DNA from: Meconema thalassinum
Lineage: Eukaryota > Arthropoda > Insecta > Orthoptera > Tettigoniidae
Length of the DNA: 64,000 nt
Assembly (NCBI GenBank): GCA_946902985.2
Contig: OX336388.2
Span: forward strand, 1,507,614,545-1,507,678,544
Reading direction: 5' to 3'
In this document: positions 20,554 to 32,400 of the stretch, in pieces
Position numbering within the stretch: the stretch's first letter is position 1
How the letters are laid out: each line of letters opens with the position of its first letter
Made by a program: the position numbers and the translations under genes
Notes under the pieces: model-generated
What the model was told of the DNA's origin: nothing
The model's database searches: none
Seen by the model: the letters and a program-made list of their open reading frames with translations, nothing else

Positions 20554-22010
20554 CAAGAAGTTCCGTGACGAACTAAAAAGCCTACTTTTTTAAAATGTAA
20601 AATTCTTGCCAATGATTAATCTATATGGACCTAGGCTATCTAGAATAATGATGAAATAAAGTTTGTAATATAGAAATTTCTAATAAGTTCGAAATATACC
20701 TGGCATTATGTAGCCTGATAGAGCACTACAGTTGGCAGCCTTGGTGACTGAATATATTCTTAGTTCCATCTCTTAAGGTACAGAATACAAAATTTGGTTG
20801 AAGTCCGATGGATAGCATGGACGTTACATGCAGTTAGACATTGGACTTATCAGCGCATGTAAAATCATGTTGGCAACAATGTCATGCATGTGTTGGTCAG
20901 AAATAATTTGAAATATTATGGTGTATTGTTGTGCCAATTTTGGATGAAATCCATTTGTTAGTATAGAAGTTACTGGAATTTTAAAATTGGACCTATCAGC
21001 AGGTTTAGAATCATGTTGGTAGCACTGACATACATTAGTTGCTTCAAATTAATCTAGAATGCCAGGAACTTTACGTGCGCAAAGTTTAGAGCTGTTGGCT
21101 TGCATACTTTCTGATATATTGATATTAGGGTAAAATATATAAACACCATTTATTAACAGTTGGCAGCCCTGATTGCTCTTAACAACACGCATAGTCAATT
21201 ATGTTATGGTACATATAGCACATACGAAATTTGGTTGAAATCCAATTGATAGTACAGAAGTAACATGTATTTAAAAATTGGTCTTATCAGCAGGCTTAGA
21301 ATCATGTTGGTGGCACTGACATACATTAGTTGCTCCAAATTAATCTAGAATGTTAGGCACTATACGTGTGCGAGGGTTAAGTCTGTTGGCTCGCATACTT
21401 TCTGATATATTGGTATTTGGATAAAAAATAGAGAGAGCATTTATTGACAGTTAGCAGCGCTGGTGGCTCTTAAGAATAAGCTCAGTCATATCAGTTTATG
21501 TACTCATAGTTCATACGAAATTTGGTTGAAATCCAATTAATAATGTGGAGTTATGTGCATTTAAACATTGGACCTATCAGTAGGCTTAGAATCATTTTGG
21601 CAACACTGTCAAGTATGGCCTCCTGAAAATTAAACTGAAGTATTATTATCTATATATGTGCACATTTTGGAATAGTTCCCATGTATATATTCCAAGATAT
21701 CCAACATGGAGCTGAAATTTCAATTATGATTTTTCAGCATTTGGTAGCACTGATATCATTTTCAAGTATGACTTTGATATGTCCCGGTATAGATCTTTAC
21801 TCATACCAAATTTGGTTTCGATTGCTGCAGCCGTTTAGGAGTTGATAGGGGGACACACACAGACAGACAGACAGACAGACGGACAGAAGGACGGACAGAC
21901 AGACAGACAGACAGATAGATAGATAGATAGATAGATAGATATTTTCCCGGGTCGATCTCATAAGACTACTTTTTCCTCATTTTTGCCAAATGTGAAAATT
22001 AGGCTAAAAA
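20554..22010 (-). mobile_element. Helentron-like element, copy 2
   Basis: On the minus strand the 5' end (about 22010) reads TTTTTAGCCTAATTTTCACA, with AGTCTTATGAGATCGAC further in, then a microsatellite (21853-21942). The core is a tandem array in which C(A/G)AAATTTGG-type boxes fall at 20788, 20934, 21225, 21516 and 21806, that is 146, 291, 291 and 290 bases apart. The 3' end has AGTAGGCTTTTT, then hairpin AGTTCGTCACGGAACT (20559-20574) and TCTTG. Short inverted words at 5' and near the 3' hairpin plus an internal microsatellite are the described architecture of Helentron/DINE-1 elements. No protein is encoded. Confidence 0.7.
21853..21942. repeat. CAGA/TAGA microsatellite
   Basis: Runs of ACAG, ACGG and then ATAG tetramers. 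It lies between the 5' block and the core array of the Helentron-like element, where other copies have (TG)n. Confidence 0.95.
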
Positions 22011-22280
22011 CTGCCGCTAGCCGTTCTTACTTTATACACACATCAAAAAAAGTTTTGCATCACCTCGGTTCCCAGATCTCCGGCATATAGACGTTGACTG
22101 TGTATATTGTATCCAAGATACAGTCCCTTTGACTGTTCATAGATGTCACTAAAACTGCTCAAAGATGTAAACAACCATGCATGAGCAGGGCCTATTAGAC
22201 GGAGGGGGTACGACAGCCGATCAGTTCCAGTCATTCCACCAGGACGAAGGTACGCTGCTCATGTTGTCTGTAGTTCTACC

Positions 22281-23318
22281 ATGCCTAGAAGGTCAATACC
22301 GCAGTTCGATCGCGTCCGCATTGTTACTTTGTGTCAAGAAGGGCTCTCAACAAGGGAAGTTTCCAGGCGTCTCAGAGTGAACCAAAGCGATGTTGTTCGG
22401 ACATGGAGGAGGTACAGAGATACAGGAACTGTCGATGACAGGCCTCGCTCAGGCCGCCCAAGGGCTACTACTGTAGTGGATGACCGCTACTTACGGATTG
22501 CCGCTCGGAGGAACCCTGACAGCAATGCCACCATGTTGAATAATGCGTTTCGTTCAGCCACAGGACGTCGTGTTTCAACTCAAACTGTGCGCAATAGGCT
22601 GCATGATGCGCAACTTCACTCCCGACGTCCATGGCGAGGTCCAGCTTTGCAACCCCGACACCATGCAGCGCGGTACAGATGGGCCCAACAACATGCTGAA
22701 TGGACCCCACGGAATTGGCATCACGTTCTCTTCACCGATGAGTGTCGCATATGCCTTCAACCAGACAATCGTCGGAGACGTGTTTGGAGGCACCCTGGTC
22801 AGGCTGAACGTCTTAGACACACTGTCCAGCGAGTGCAGCAAGGTGGTGGTTCCCTGATGTTTTGGGGTGGCATTATGTGGGGCCGACGTACGCCACTGGT
22901 GGTCATGGAAGGCTCCGAAACGGCTTTACGATACCTGAATGACATCCTCCGATCCATAGTGCAACCATATCGGCAGAATATTGGAGAGGCATTTGTCTTC
23001 ATGGACGACAATTCTCGACCTCATCGTGCACATCTTGTGAATGCGTTCCTTCAAGATAACGACATCGCTCGACTACAGTGGCCAGCATGTTCGCCAGACA
23101 TGAACCCTATCGAACATGCCTGGGATATGTTGAAAAGGGCTGTTTATGGACGTCTTGACCCACCAACCACTCTGAGAGATTTACGCCGAATTGTCGTTGA
23201 GGAGTGGGACAATTTGGACCAACAGTGTCTTGATGAACTTGTGGATAGTATGCCACGACGAATACAGGCATGCATCAATGCAAGAGGACGTGCTGGACCA
23301 CAAATGCTGAAAGTCTAG
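22281..23318 (+). CDS. Tc1-like DD34E transposase, intact
   Basis: This 345-residue protein cuts and pastes the surrounding element by binding its terminal inverted repeats in the nucleus. Residues about 5-48 form a paired-like helix-turn-helix (QEGLSTREVSRRLRVNQSDV), followed by an AT-hook-like RPRSGRPR (54-61) and a second HTH (about 66-118). The catalytic triad is D153 (FTDEC), D243 (MDDN) and E278 (NPIEHAWD), with exactly 34 residues between the last two, so DD34E. FWGG lies at 194-197. The length is normal for Tc1 transposases. The ATG at 22281 is the first that includes the whole HTH. No stop or frameshift is present. Frames on other strands are shadows. Confidence 0.95.
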   Translation: MPRRSIPQFDRVRIVTLCQEGLSTREVSRRLRVNQSDVVRTWRRYRDTGTVDDRPRSGRPRATTVVDDRYLRIAARRNPDSNATMLNNAFRSATGRRVSTQTVRNRLHDAQLHSRRPWRGPALQPRHHAARYRWAQQHAEWTPRNWHHVLFTDECRICLQPDNRRRRVWRHPGQAERLRHTVQRVQQGGGSLMFWGGIMWGRRTPLVVMEGSETALRYLNDILRSIVQPYRQNIGEAFVFMDDNSRPHRAHLVNAFLQDNDIARLQWPACSPDMNPIEHAWDMLKRAVYGRLDPPTTLRDLRRIVVEEWDNLDQQCLDELVDSMPRRIQACINARGRAGPQMLKV

Positions 23319-23359
23319 CTGTATGATGGTACAACATGCAATGTGTGGGTCTCATGAGC

Positions 23360-23365
23360 AATAAA
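23360..23365 (+). terminator. Polyadenylation signal of the Tc1-like gene
   Basis: AATAAA 42 bases after the transposase stop codon and inside the right end of the element. Confidence 0.6.
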
Positions 23366-23637
23366 ACGAGCTGAAATGTTGTTTGTGTTGATCTCTATTC
23401 CCTTTGTATTTAAAGGTTCCGGAACTCTTGGAACCGAGGTGATGCAAAACTTTTTTTGATGTGTGTGTGAAAGACCCAGTAGTACCTGAAAAGAAGAAGA
23501 CGGGAACTTCGTAGACAGAACAAATGAAACAGGAACACAGTCAAAGGATGAAGAGATTTTGGAAAAGACGAGGAAGAAGGCAAAGAAGTGAAAAGTGTGT
23601 CATCGTAAGATTTTCGAGTTCAAACACTGTCCATTAT

Positions 23638-23639
<2 letters not shown>

Positions 23640-23674
<35 letters not shown>

Positions 23675-23702
23675 TAAATAAAAATTAATAATAATAATAA
23701 GA
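23640..23702. repeat. (TAA)n microsatellite
   Basis: About 20 TAA units with a few A-rich interruptions. Confidence 0.95.
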
Positions 23703-23734
23703 AGAATGATAGGAAAGAAACATACCTGTGTTAA

Positions 23735-23985
23735 GGCTATCTCCAGACACGGTAGGAAACATTCAAATCCCACTAACGGCCATTCTTAAAATGGCTTTCC
23801 ATGCTTTCCTATTTTCTACTCCATGCATATACTGGGATGTAACCTTCTGATGGGCGACGGCTAACTACTTCCCTCACCTTCCCCTATTGTATTCATCTTG
23901 ATTCCCTTCGTCTACCACTAACTCTTCTCGTTAGGCTGGCGTCAAGGAGGGTATTCAGTTATAAGAACCATTATTCATAGAACAT
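23735..23985 (+). repeat. SINE-G, copy 2 (fragment)
   Basis: AACATTCAAATCCCACT and AAAATGGCTTTCCATGC followed by CTGGCGTCAAGGAGGGTAT match the layout of 19050-19330. The head is degraded. Confidence 0.5.
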
Positions 23986-24109
23986 TATTTTAATACAACC
24001 CTGACCTCGTATAAAGGGGAACACTAAGGTGTGGTTGGTTGGTCGGTTGGTTCCTCAGTTTAGGGGCTGCGACAACGCGGTCATGTAGCCCAGTGTACTT
24101 TGTGTGTGA

Positions 24110-24562
24110 GTAGAATCTCTCTGATAACCGGTGTTAATTGTGGTGACTGTATTAGTGTGCGTTATCTTTTTTTAAATTCAAGTAAGGGCTGCAGACTTTG
24201 AATTTTTCAAATAGTTCCTACTTTTGCCGCCAAACACCTCCGTCAACGACTACTAGTTCAGAACGTAGCTACTAGACGCCACCGCAGTCGGCCCCTGGCA
24301 ACGAACGTAGGAACCTAAGAGGTTTGTTTGCATTCTTAACCTATGTAGAATTTATCTTCACACAGGTGTAATTAGTGGAAGGTTCTTTAACATGCCATAA
24401 ATCTATGACATGGGACCGCCGGCTTTACTTCCCCTCCGAAGGAAGGCATACTGAGGGATTTTAACGCTCTTAAAAAAATCTGACGACTTCAGCCGGGTTT
24501 GAACCCGCGATCTTGGGCATAGAAGCTCAGCATGCTACCAACTACTCCAACGAAGCCGCTAA
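24110..24562 (-). mobile_element. SINE-E, long tRNA-derived element, copy 1
   Basis: On the minus strand the head near 24560 reads GAGTAGTTGGTAGCATGCTG (A box) and GCGGGTTCAAACCCGGC (B box). A body of about 400 bases follows, including AGTAGCTACGTTCTGAAC. It matches 35545-35942 over most of its length, so the two define a long SINE. No clear target duplication. Confidence 0.7.
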
Positions 24563-24832
24563 ACAAGGTGTGGACATAATAATGTCCAAAGAACGAAGTT
24601 CGTTTGTATGTATCTTATTCCTTATGCATTGAATATAAGTAATTTCGCCGATCTGAAACAAGTTGTATGAACAGGAAGTAAAATCCAACAAGAAAGACAC
24701 GGACACCAAGAGCCCGCTGATGCGCCTATATTGGTGTTCCTAGGCGAAACCCAGCCCAAGACACGGCAATAAACCTAGAAAAATTGCCGAGTTTAATTCC
24801 TCGGCCGTGAAAGCATCTTTTTAACATACACC

Positions 24833-25246
24833 ATGTTCCGCAAAGATCGAACCTGGACATCAGGGGGAGGGGTACTAATAGCCATGAAACCTGAGTTAAG
24901 GCCTGTTCGCCAACGGGAGCTTGAAACTGATGCTGAGGCTGTGTGGGTGGAATTCACGTGTGCGAACAATACATTTCTAATAGGCTCTGTATACCGTGCT
25001 CCAAATTCAACTCGGCACATCAATGATGAACTTTTGGAGTCCCTCCGTCGTGTACAATACATCCAGCACAAATACAAGGCCATTTACATAACTGGCGATT
25101 TTAATTTAGAAATAGACTGGCAAAACTCTCCTCCCACTCCCAAGGATCCCATTTCTAATGAATTCCTTACCGCATTCTACGATTTATTCCTAGACCAATT
25201 GATAACCGAAGCAACTCGAATCACAAAACTACACGCTCCACAATAG
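24833..25246 (+). pseudogene. LINE endonuclease C-terminal half
   Basis: The frame holds the back half of an apurinic-type endonuclease: a GGGVLIAMKP strand, VWVEFTCANNTFLIGSVYR and PNS, and the metal-binding TGDFNLEIDW. The enzyme nicks the target so reverse transcription can prime. The N-terminal catalytic part is absent, and a one-base shift just before 25246 moves the following sequence (TIDLFLTNLP, FSDHAAIFTTL) into another frame. That segment carries the SDHAAI end of the domain. Confidence 0.8.
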
Positions 25247-25473
25247 ACCTATTCCTCACAAACCTTCCTTCCTCCGTACAGAAAGCTGAAGTCATACCCG
25301 GTTTCAGTGATCACGCAGCCATCTTTACCACATTGCATTACAACAAACCACGCAGCAAGAGCACAGTGAGGACAGTATACAATTACAAAAAGGCAGACTG
25401 GAAACTGCTATAATTTTTATTCCTCAAACACCTTCCCACCCCATGTATTCTGGACACCAGCGACATCAACTCA

Positions 25474-27423
25474 GTGTGGCACGCCTGGCGAAAAAGTTTC
25501 TTTGAATGTGTGGATATAGCTATACCGAAAATAACCATTAGTAGGAAGAAAAATTCTCCTTGGGTGACGAAGGAAGTCATTAAAATGATTAGGAAAAGGA
25601 ACGTTTTATACAAGAAATGGAAAAGTTGCTCAACTGACATCATGTGGGAAAAATACAAGAACATCAGGAACCAAACAAAGAACTTAATTCGCGAAACATA
25701 CGACAATTATATTCACAAAATAAGCAGCACCAGTGAAATGTGGAATTTTTTGTCCAGAAGACGCGGCACCGCTGCGCCAGCCTCATTTCACTGTAACGGT
25801 ACATTCCTCAGTGCACCCCAAGATATTGCAACAGCGTTCAGTGACAGTTTCAAGCAGAACTTTTCTAAGCCGGATATGACCATGAACCTGCTTCTGCCAA
25901 GGTCATCACTTCCAGCCCTCCCACTCTCCAACCTGTACTTCACAACAACTGAGGTGATTCAGAGCCTACGGAAGATTAGACCACATGCGGCGACCGGCCC
26001 AGATGATGTTCCCGGACGGATCCTGCTGCAGTGTGCGGAAGCATTAGCGCCCTCTCTGTGTGCGTTATTCAACCTGTCTATCAACCAAGGTTCTGTGCCG
26101 TGTGGGTGGAAATGTGCTAACGTGGTGCCAATCTATAAGCAAGGTGACAGAGAGGATGTTGCAAATTACAGGCCGGTGTGTCTAACATCTATAATTTGTA
26201 AATGTATGGAGCGGCTAGTAGCAAACAGTGTGCTGGAATTTCTGCGGGAGAACAATCTGCTCGACCCAAATCAGCACGGTTTTCTTCCGGGTCGTTCTTG
26301 CACTACTCTATTGACAAAAGTCATTGATGAGTTTCAGTTCTACTTGAATCAGCCAGAAGTGAAACAAGTGGACTGTATTGCACTGGATTGGGCTAAGGTC
26401 TTCGATCAAGTGTCTCATGAAAGACTTTTGTTAAAGCTACAGCAGCTTAACATACGGGGTAGCTTTCTTGCATGGGTGAGGTCATTCCTAGAGGGTCGAA
26501 CGCAGTGTGTGGTGTACGGAGGAGCTCGATCGCAGGCTGCTCAAGTTACTTCTGGAGTGATTCAGGGCTCTGTGATCGGACCTCTTCTCTTCACTATATA
26601 TGTGCTCGATCTTCCTGGCTGTGTCACCTCATCAATGTCACTATATGCAGATGACACCGTGCTATACAGGGGCATTAAATGTGAAGAAGATTCCCTCTGT
26701 CTTAAATCAGATCTGGACAACTTATCGCTGTGGTGTTCTGTGAATAATTTAAATATAAATGTACAAAAATGTAAATACATAATAATAACCAGGTCACAAA
26801 AACCCATTGAGAATGAATACAAAATTATGAACAGTGTCATCCCACAGTGCACAAACTTAAAGTTATTAGGGGTAACAATCTCCGACACCCTGAATTGGAA
26901 CATACAAAGTGAAGAGGCAAGATGTAAGGCCACCAAAATTCTGGGTTTCTTGTACAGAAACATGAGAGGCTGTAAACCTAGAGCCTTCAGGATGGCTTAC
27001 ACATGCATAGTCCGTCCGATATTAACGTACGGCTTACCTGCTTGGCATCCCACTACAGCGGAAAACATGAACAAGCTCCAGCGTGTACAGCGCCGCGCAG
27101 AAAGGCTAATAGCTCGTTATTCCCCTTCCCCTTTGTCAAAATTTCCATCTATAGAGGCAACAGCCAAACAAATTGATCTAATTTTTCTTAAAAAATCCCT
27201 TACAGGTTCCATTAATATTGACCCTTTTTGCCGACTCTCATTGGCATATCGCTCAGATCGGAGAGGACGAGGTGTAACTCTCGTTCCGCCCTTCGCACGT
27301 AGCAATGCTTACCTGACAGGTTTCTACGGTCGCTCTGCGCGGTTATGGAACGCGCTGCCAGGGGATGCCAAGATCTTGCCTCTTAGGAAATTCAAGCCGT
27401 ACGTAAAAAGGTACATTGTATAA
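25474..27423 (+). pseudogene. LINE reverse transcriptase (CR1/Jockey-like)
   Basis: This open frame of 649 codons encodes the RT and C-terminal domains. Landmarks are IRPHAATGPDDVPGRILL, NVVPIYKQGD and NYRPVCLTSI, HGFLPGRSC, the first catalytic aspartate in LDWAKVFDQVSHE, IQGSVIGPLLF, and the YADD box (Y391-D394) in LYADDTVLYR. The C-terminus has YTCIVRPILTYGLPAWHPT and the RSARLWNALP motif found at the end of many insect CR1/Jockey proteins. The RT itself is open, but the upstream frameshift and stop separate it from the endonuclease, so the element cannot act alone. The apparent ATG start is arbitrary because the frame originally continued from upstream. Confidence 0.88.
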
Positions 27424-27744
27424 ACAAACGTCTGTATGAGTGATTGATTGTCTCGCTGAATGAATGAGTATCTGAATGGAATGAATGTATGTATCGCGTG
27501 ATCGAGGCTATGAAAGTGCGTGCGTGAGAGAGTGAGTGAACAGGAAAATGCACTATGTCAATATTCTAAATATGTAAATACTGCAAATATCTTTGTAAAA
27601 CTTGTAAATATTGTTAAAACAAATGTAGATGTAAGCTGTGCCTGTGAAGCATGAAATATGTATGTGGGGCTTGCCCTTTTTCACTAGGCCTTCCATACTT
27701 CGTGTACGATTTATGGTAAATAAATAATAATAATAATAATAATG

Positions 27745-29474
27745 GATAGGAAGCGAATAATTAACTGAATTAACTGCAAGGAGTCAAGCAGTGTCAATAC
27801 AATGTTTATTGTAAGTTCATTTTCCAGTCGATATCCCTAGCCTGCCGCAAAGGGTGAATAAAAGAACAGTACCGTGTACTGAGAGGTCTACACCCTGAGG
27901 GACTCACGGCTTGGGAGTTCAGGATTAGGCAGCACCGAGAGGTTCCTGAGATGAGTGCGCTTTCAATTCTTCCATTGGTTGTAGGGCCCTGCATGGACCT
28001 GATTTCTTTCAAATTCATAATTTCTCATATATGTTGGATTAACAGTATTATATTTCTCTCTCTTTTAATTTATTCTTTCAGTTTTGTTGTTGTTTATTAC
28101 CTGACATGTGGCTTTCGCGTTTAAACACTCTCAAAAGCCGTGAACCATAACGCTGCAACACGCACTCAATAAGTTAGTGGTAATTTGTCATTAACAATAA
28201 AAGTAGTTGTAGAAGTTATAATTATAATCTTCCTCTTCAATTGGAGATTGGATGTTGAAGGATAACCTCAAAATGCAAGACTAATCCACAAAGGATGTGC
28301 TGAAAATTTTAGAGTGCTTAATAGATACTGTATTAAGGGACGGCACATCTAAATCATCCGTCCTTCGGAAGTACAACTACGGTATTAAAGTATGGAGAAG
28401 AAACGTGTTCCATCCCTACAAAGTGTACGGGTGTAGGAAAATAAATATCAAAGGCCATGAATGGCGCATAATAACATATACTCGAACCCTCCATGCGTAA
28501 TACCATCGGGGTCGGAAGACAATAAGATTAGGCTAAAGGAGGTCGACTGGAAGGATGAGATGCAGAATCCTGGCTCAAGAATAATGAAGCAATGACGGAC
28601 TCATGGTCCCCAGGGTTGTCAAACTACGTTCAACAAGTAGTGACCCCTGGGTGGTAGCTAATGAAGGCGAATGGATTGCCAATGCTGTTGGGTACAGTGC
28701 ACGTGCTCCTTGGTTCGCTCCTCCCACACTCTAGAACACTCTACTGATTGCGCCTTCTCTGTGTCGTTCGTGGGCCCTTACGTGACTTCCCAGCTGTTGT
28801 ATATTTTAGCAGATCCACCGAGTCTAGACCTACCACGTAGCAGTCGATCGTTAGTCGTAAAGCTAACAGATTCCTTGTGAAGTAACGCTGACAAACAAGT
28901 GAACAGAAATATTTTATGTGCCTGTGTGCAGAGGCTGTTAATTATAGAGCGAATTGAGGAAATTAAATATCTTCAATGTTTGATAAAACACAGCAAACAA
29001 AACATTCACCTTGGTAATCTAAGATAGCTTTTGACGAGCACATTAAAATACAATCCATTATAAAAAAGACTGATAGTCAGCCTGAAAGACTAGATTTTAT
29101 TTAATTTTAAATGCTACAAATGCTACAAATGCTGCGTGAACTTTAAGTCCGTTAGCAAGTGCAAACCAAGGTCAAAGGAGGTAGCTGGCTGGTTGAAGTC
29201 ACGCTCACCGGAGCGCGCGGGGAAAGGAGGAAGTCAAGCAGTACTATGACGTCACACACCTCAGTGCATTCTTGGTACATTTCGTCCCGTCATCGTAACG
29301 TAACGCCAGACCCCAGCGTAACGACGAAGTCAACACGATCATTTAAAATGATAACATTCATGAAAATTAGGCTACTTTAAAAGAAAAAGGCAAATCTTAT
29401 ATTTTAAACATATTTCTGCTCAGCGATCACACGTTTACTTCATGTAGCATGCTGCAAATGCACCTGCAGTAGTT
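27745..29474. other. No gene recognised
   Basis: Mixed-composition sequence with short frames only. CAGGGTTGTCAAACTACG at 28611 resembles the 5' end of some hAT elements, but I find no matching right end. A stretch near 29100 repeats ATGCTACAA three times. GC is raised around 29160-29330 without a coding match. Confidence 0.35.
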
Positions 29475-32400
29475 ATTAGCCTACCTTCAATTTTTGCAAA
29501 AAATGAAAGTAGACTTACGAGATCTACACAGGGTCAAAAATTGTGTGTCTGTCTGTGTGTGTGTGTGAGTGCGTGAGTGAGTGTACTCTGAATGCCTCCC
29601 CCCCCCCCTATCAATTCGAAAACGGTGAAAACGAATTGAACGAAATTTGGTACAGAGGTAGAACTAGCAGAGGGCACCTCAGTGTCATGTTTTATATGAC
29701 TGCCATCTTGATGGATACGTAATGGCGGCCACCCAAATGTTCAAAGCTTAAGTCAAATTACGACTAACCTAATCATCCGATCTCTGCCAAATTCAGCAAC
29801 AACATACCTTTGTGTGGGAAACATATTTTGACCAAACTACAAGATCACCACCCCATTACTTTGCGGATGGCGTCCATGTATGTGTGCAAATGGATTCCCC
29901 CTATCTATTCAAACACGGTGAAACTGAATTGAACGAAATTTGGTACAGAGGTAGCACTAGCAAAGGACACCTCAGTGACATGTTTTATATCGCCGCCATG
30001 TTGACGGAAACGTAACGGCAGCCACCCACATGCATAAATCAAATTACGACCTACCTAATAATCTGATCTCTACCAAATTTCGTAACAATATACCTTTATA
30101 TGGGAAACATGTTTTGACCAAACTACAAGATCATCAGCCCAATAGTTTGCAGATGGTGGCCATATATGTGTGCAAATAGATTCCCTGTAACAATTCAAAC
30201 ACGGTGAAACCGAATTGAACGAAATTTGGTACTGTCCCCGATAATCCGGATAGTAGGCTGTCAGATATCCGCCCCCTCAATCGGATTGCCAATAATCAAT
30301 CGCACCGGCACAGCTACATCAATGAAAATGGCACTGACAGATACTACCGAGATTAGAGCACAGTAGTTAACAAGAAATTATTGTGGAACACACCAAAATA
30401 TACGGGGGTTCATACTTACCTTTTACTTACCTATTCAAATTAATCTCGGGTCTGGGTTGCCAACTGGATCACTTAAAGTATGCCCTCACAATAACCTCCA
30501 CCATGATATTTAAAATGAACCAAAACGGGAACAAGAAACTTTAAACTGTACAATAATTTATTTCACATAAAGGAATAATGTAACAAAAATTCAACAACAA
30601 AATAAACGTGGCGATCAGAAGCTATTGTCAATATAACCATGTCCTCCTGTAGGACTTGTAGACTCTACCTAAAAAATTTCAGCTTTCTAGCTCAAAAGAA
30701 CGTATTAATAATAATACACTTGGGATGGATAAGGGAGTTGGGACGAGACATATAGCAATTGTTTTCCTTTTTCATAAACATCACAATTTATTTATATCCA
30801 CAAGGCTGCTATGTAGACGACCTTGGCCTCTATCATACAGTTGTCAGGCCAGCTGCGATACACCCTACACCATGTCGCATGCTTGCATCGTCAAATGGAC
30901 CCACCTGTGCAGCCAACGTTAGCATATGCTAGTTACATCAGAGCCTAGCTCCTTCTCAAAACACTTTAAATGTCCTCAACTCAACTCAAATATTATCACG
31001 CAAATCTTTTAAATGCTCCATTCAAATATCAATGGATTACTCTAATAATCCCAAATCTTGTTTAATTGTATAATCCAATTGTTTAACTAGCGTTGTTTAG
31101 AGTATAATAACAAAACGCTTAATGTTTATAACAAAATGTTCATTAATTATTTATAACAATTTAAATTGTTTATAACATTGTCAAACGACAATTGAAAAAT
31201 TTATACACTCCTCTATTAATCCCTTTCGTTTCAAATTATTATTAAAGATATTTACATATTTATTTACAATATTTATATTGTTAATATTAGAAATACATTA
31301 AACCACACGTTTATCCGGTTGATAATTACTTAAATCGTGGTGATATAATCGACCAATGAAGGTTAGTTATATTTAAATTTTAGATTCAGGTTTAATAAGG
31401 TTTAATAATTATTATTATTATTTGTGACGGTAACCTCCATTCAAAATCGTTATCTTAAATTATTTAAACACTCTTGTTAATTTTAACAGTAACTTCACAT
31501 GATTAATTTTCAAAGAACCTGGACAATACACTCAGCGGAAAAATACCTCGCTCAAAACGCAGAAAATTGCACAAAATAGGCCCAGAATTCATCATATATC
31601 TCAATATATATGGCATTAAAATCTTCCACAATCCCTACAAAAAACCTCCACTTACAAATTCTTCAACATCATTAATATTCCTGTGGGAACCTCCTTCACT
31701 TATTCAAGGGCATTATTCATCAGCGACTTTTACACGTCCACTGAACTAACGATTATACATCCATAGTTCCTCTTTAAAAATTCTTATATTCATTTATTGT
31801 ATCAAAACTGTTATTATATTTAACCTTCGTGGGTTTCATTCATGAATCGATATGAAGTAAAAATTTGCCAATCACAAATAAATTTAATAGCAAATACGAT
31901 TAGACACGCCTCTCTGGTTTATCAAAATTGAGATTAATATCTTCAATGTATCGCAGTATAAAAATACTATCTTCAATCAAAGTTCATCTAAACTGCATAA
32001 ATAATCGAATAGAATACAATTAGATTGTGGAATGCAAACATTATTGTTCCAATCTAGAATTGAGAAAAACTCCTATCAAATGTTCATTACTATAGTGTAC
32101 TCAATAAATCGTACTCAAAGTTCATATTTCATAAAATTGTCCATAATGCAATGGTATTTCAGAACTGACGATAAATGTCTGTGTTGCAATCATGTTCATA
32201 AAACGACTAGTATTTCCAAGATCGTCGATACAGTAATAGATTTTAACGCTCTAAAATCTTTTAATTATTCTTCTTTCTTGAGGATGACAGAAAATTGGTC
32301 AAAGTAATTTACTGAATAGAATTACTTTAATAAAATGACACGCTGTCTGAATTCAAATTTGGCATAGAAAATCGTTAACTTTACAGTCAAATCGTGACTA

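Larger units (their letters stand above)
22037..23465 (+). mobile_element. Tc1-like transposon, complete (1,429 bp)
   Basis: Perfect 36 bp terminal inverted repeats (22037-22072 and 23430-23465) begin CACACATCAAAAAAAGTTTT and continue GCATCACCTCGGTTCC. TA precedes the left end at 22035-22036, as expected for this superfamily; the right flank is TG, a one-base change from TA. A single intact transposase gene fills the centre and an AATAAA signal follows it (23360-23365). All parts needed for mobility are present, so it may be recently active or still active. Confidence 0.93.
24795..27743 (+). mobile_element. CR1/Jockey-like LINE, 5' truncated
   Basis: The element comprises an endonuclease remnant (24795-25246), a frameshift near 25230-25245, a joining segment with a stop near 25411, a 649-codon RT frame (25474-27423), a 3' UTR and a (TAA)n tail (27718-27743). 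A 3' microsatellite tail is normal for CR1/L2-group LINEs. No target duplication was found. Confidence 0.85.

Noticed and set aside
22468..23011. Frames of 70-104 codons inside the Tc1-like element
   Set aside because: Shadows of the transposase gene on other frames and strands.
28608..28680. Possible hAT left end (CAGGGTTGTCAAACTACG)
   Set aside because: No inverted partner or 8 bp target duplication could be found downstream.
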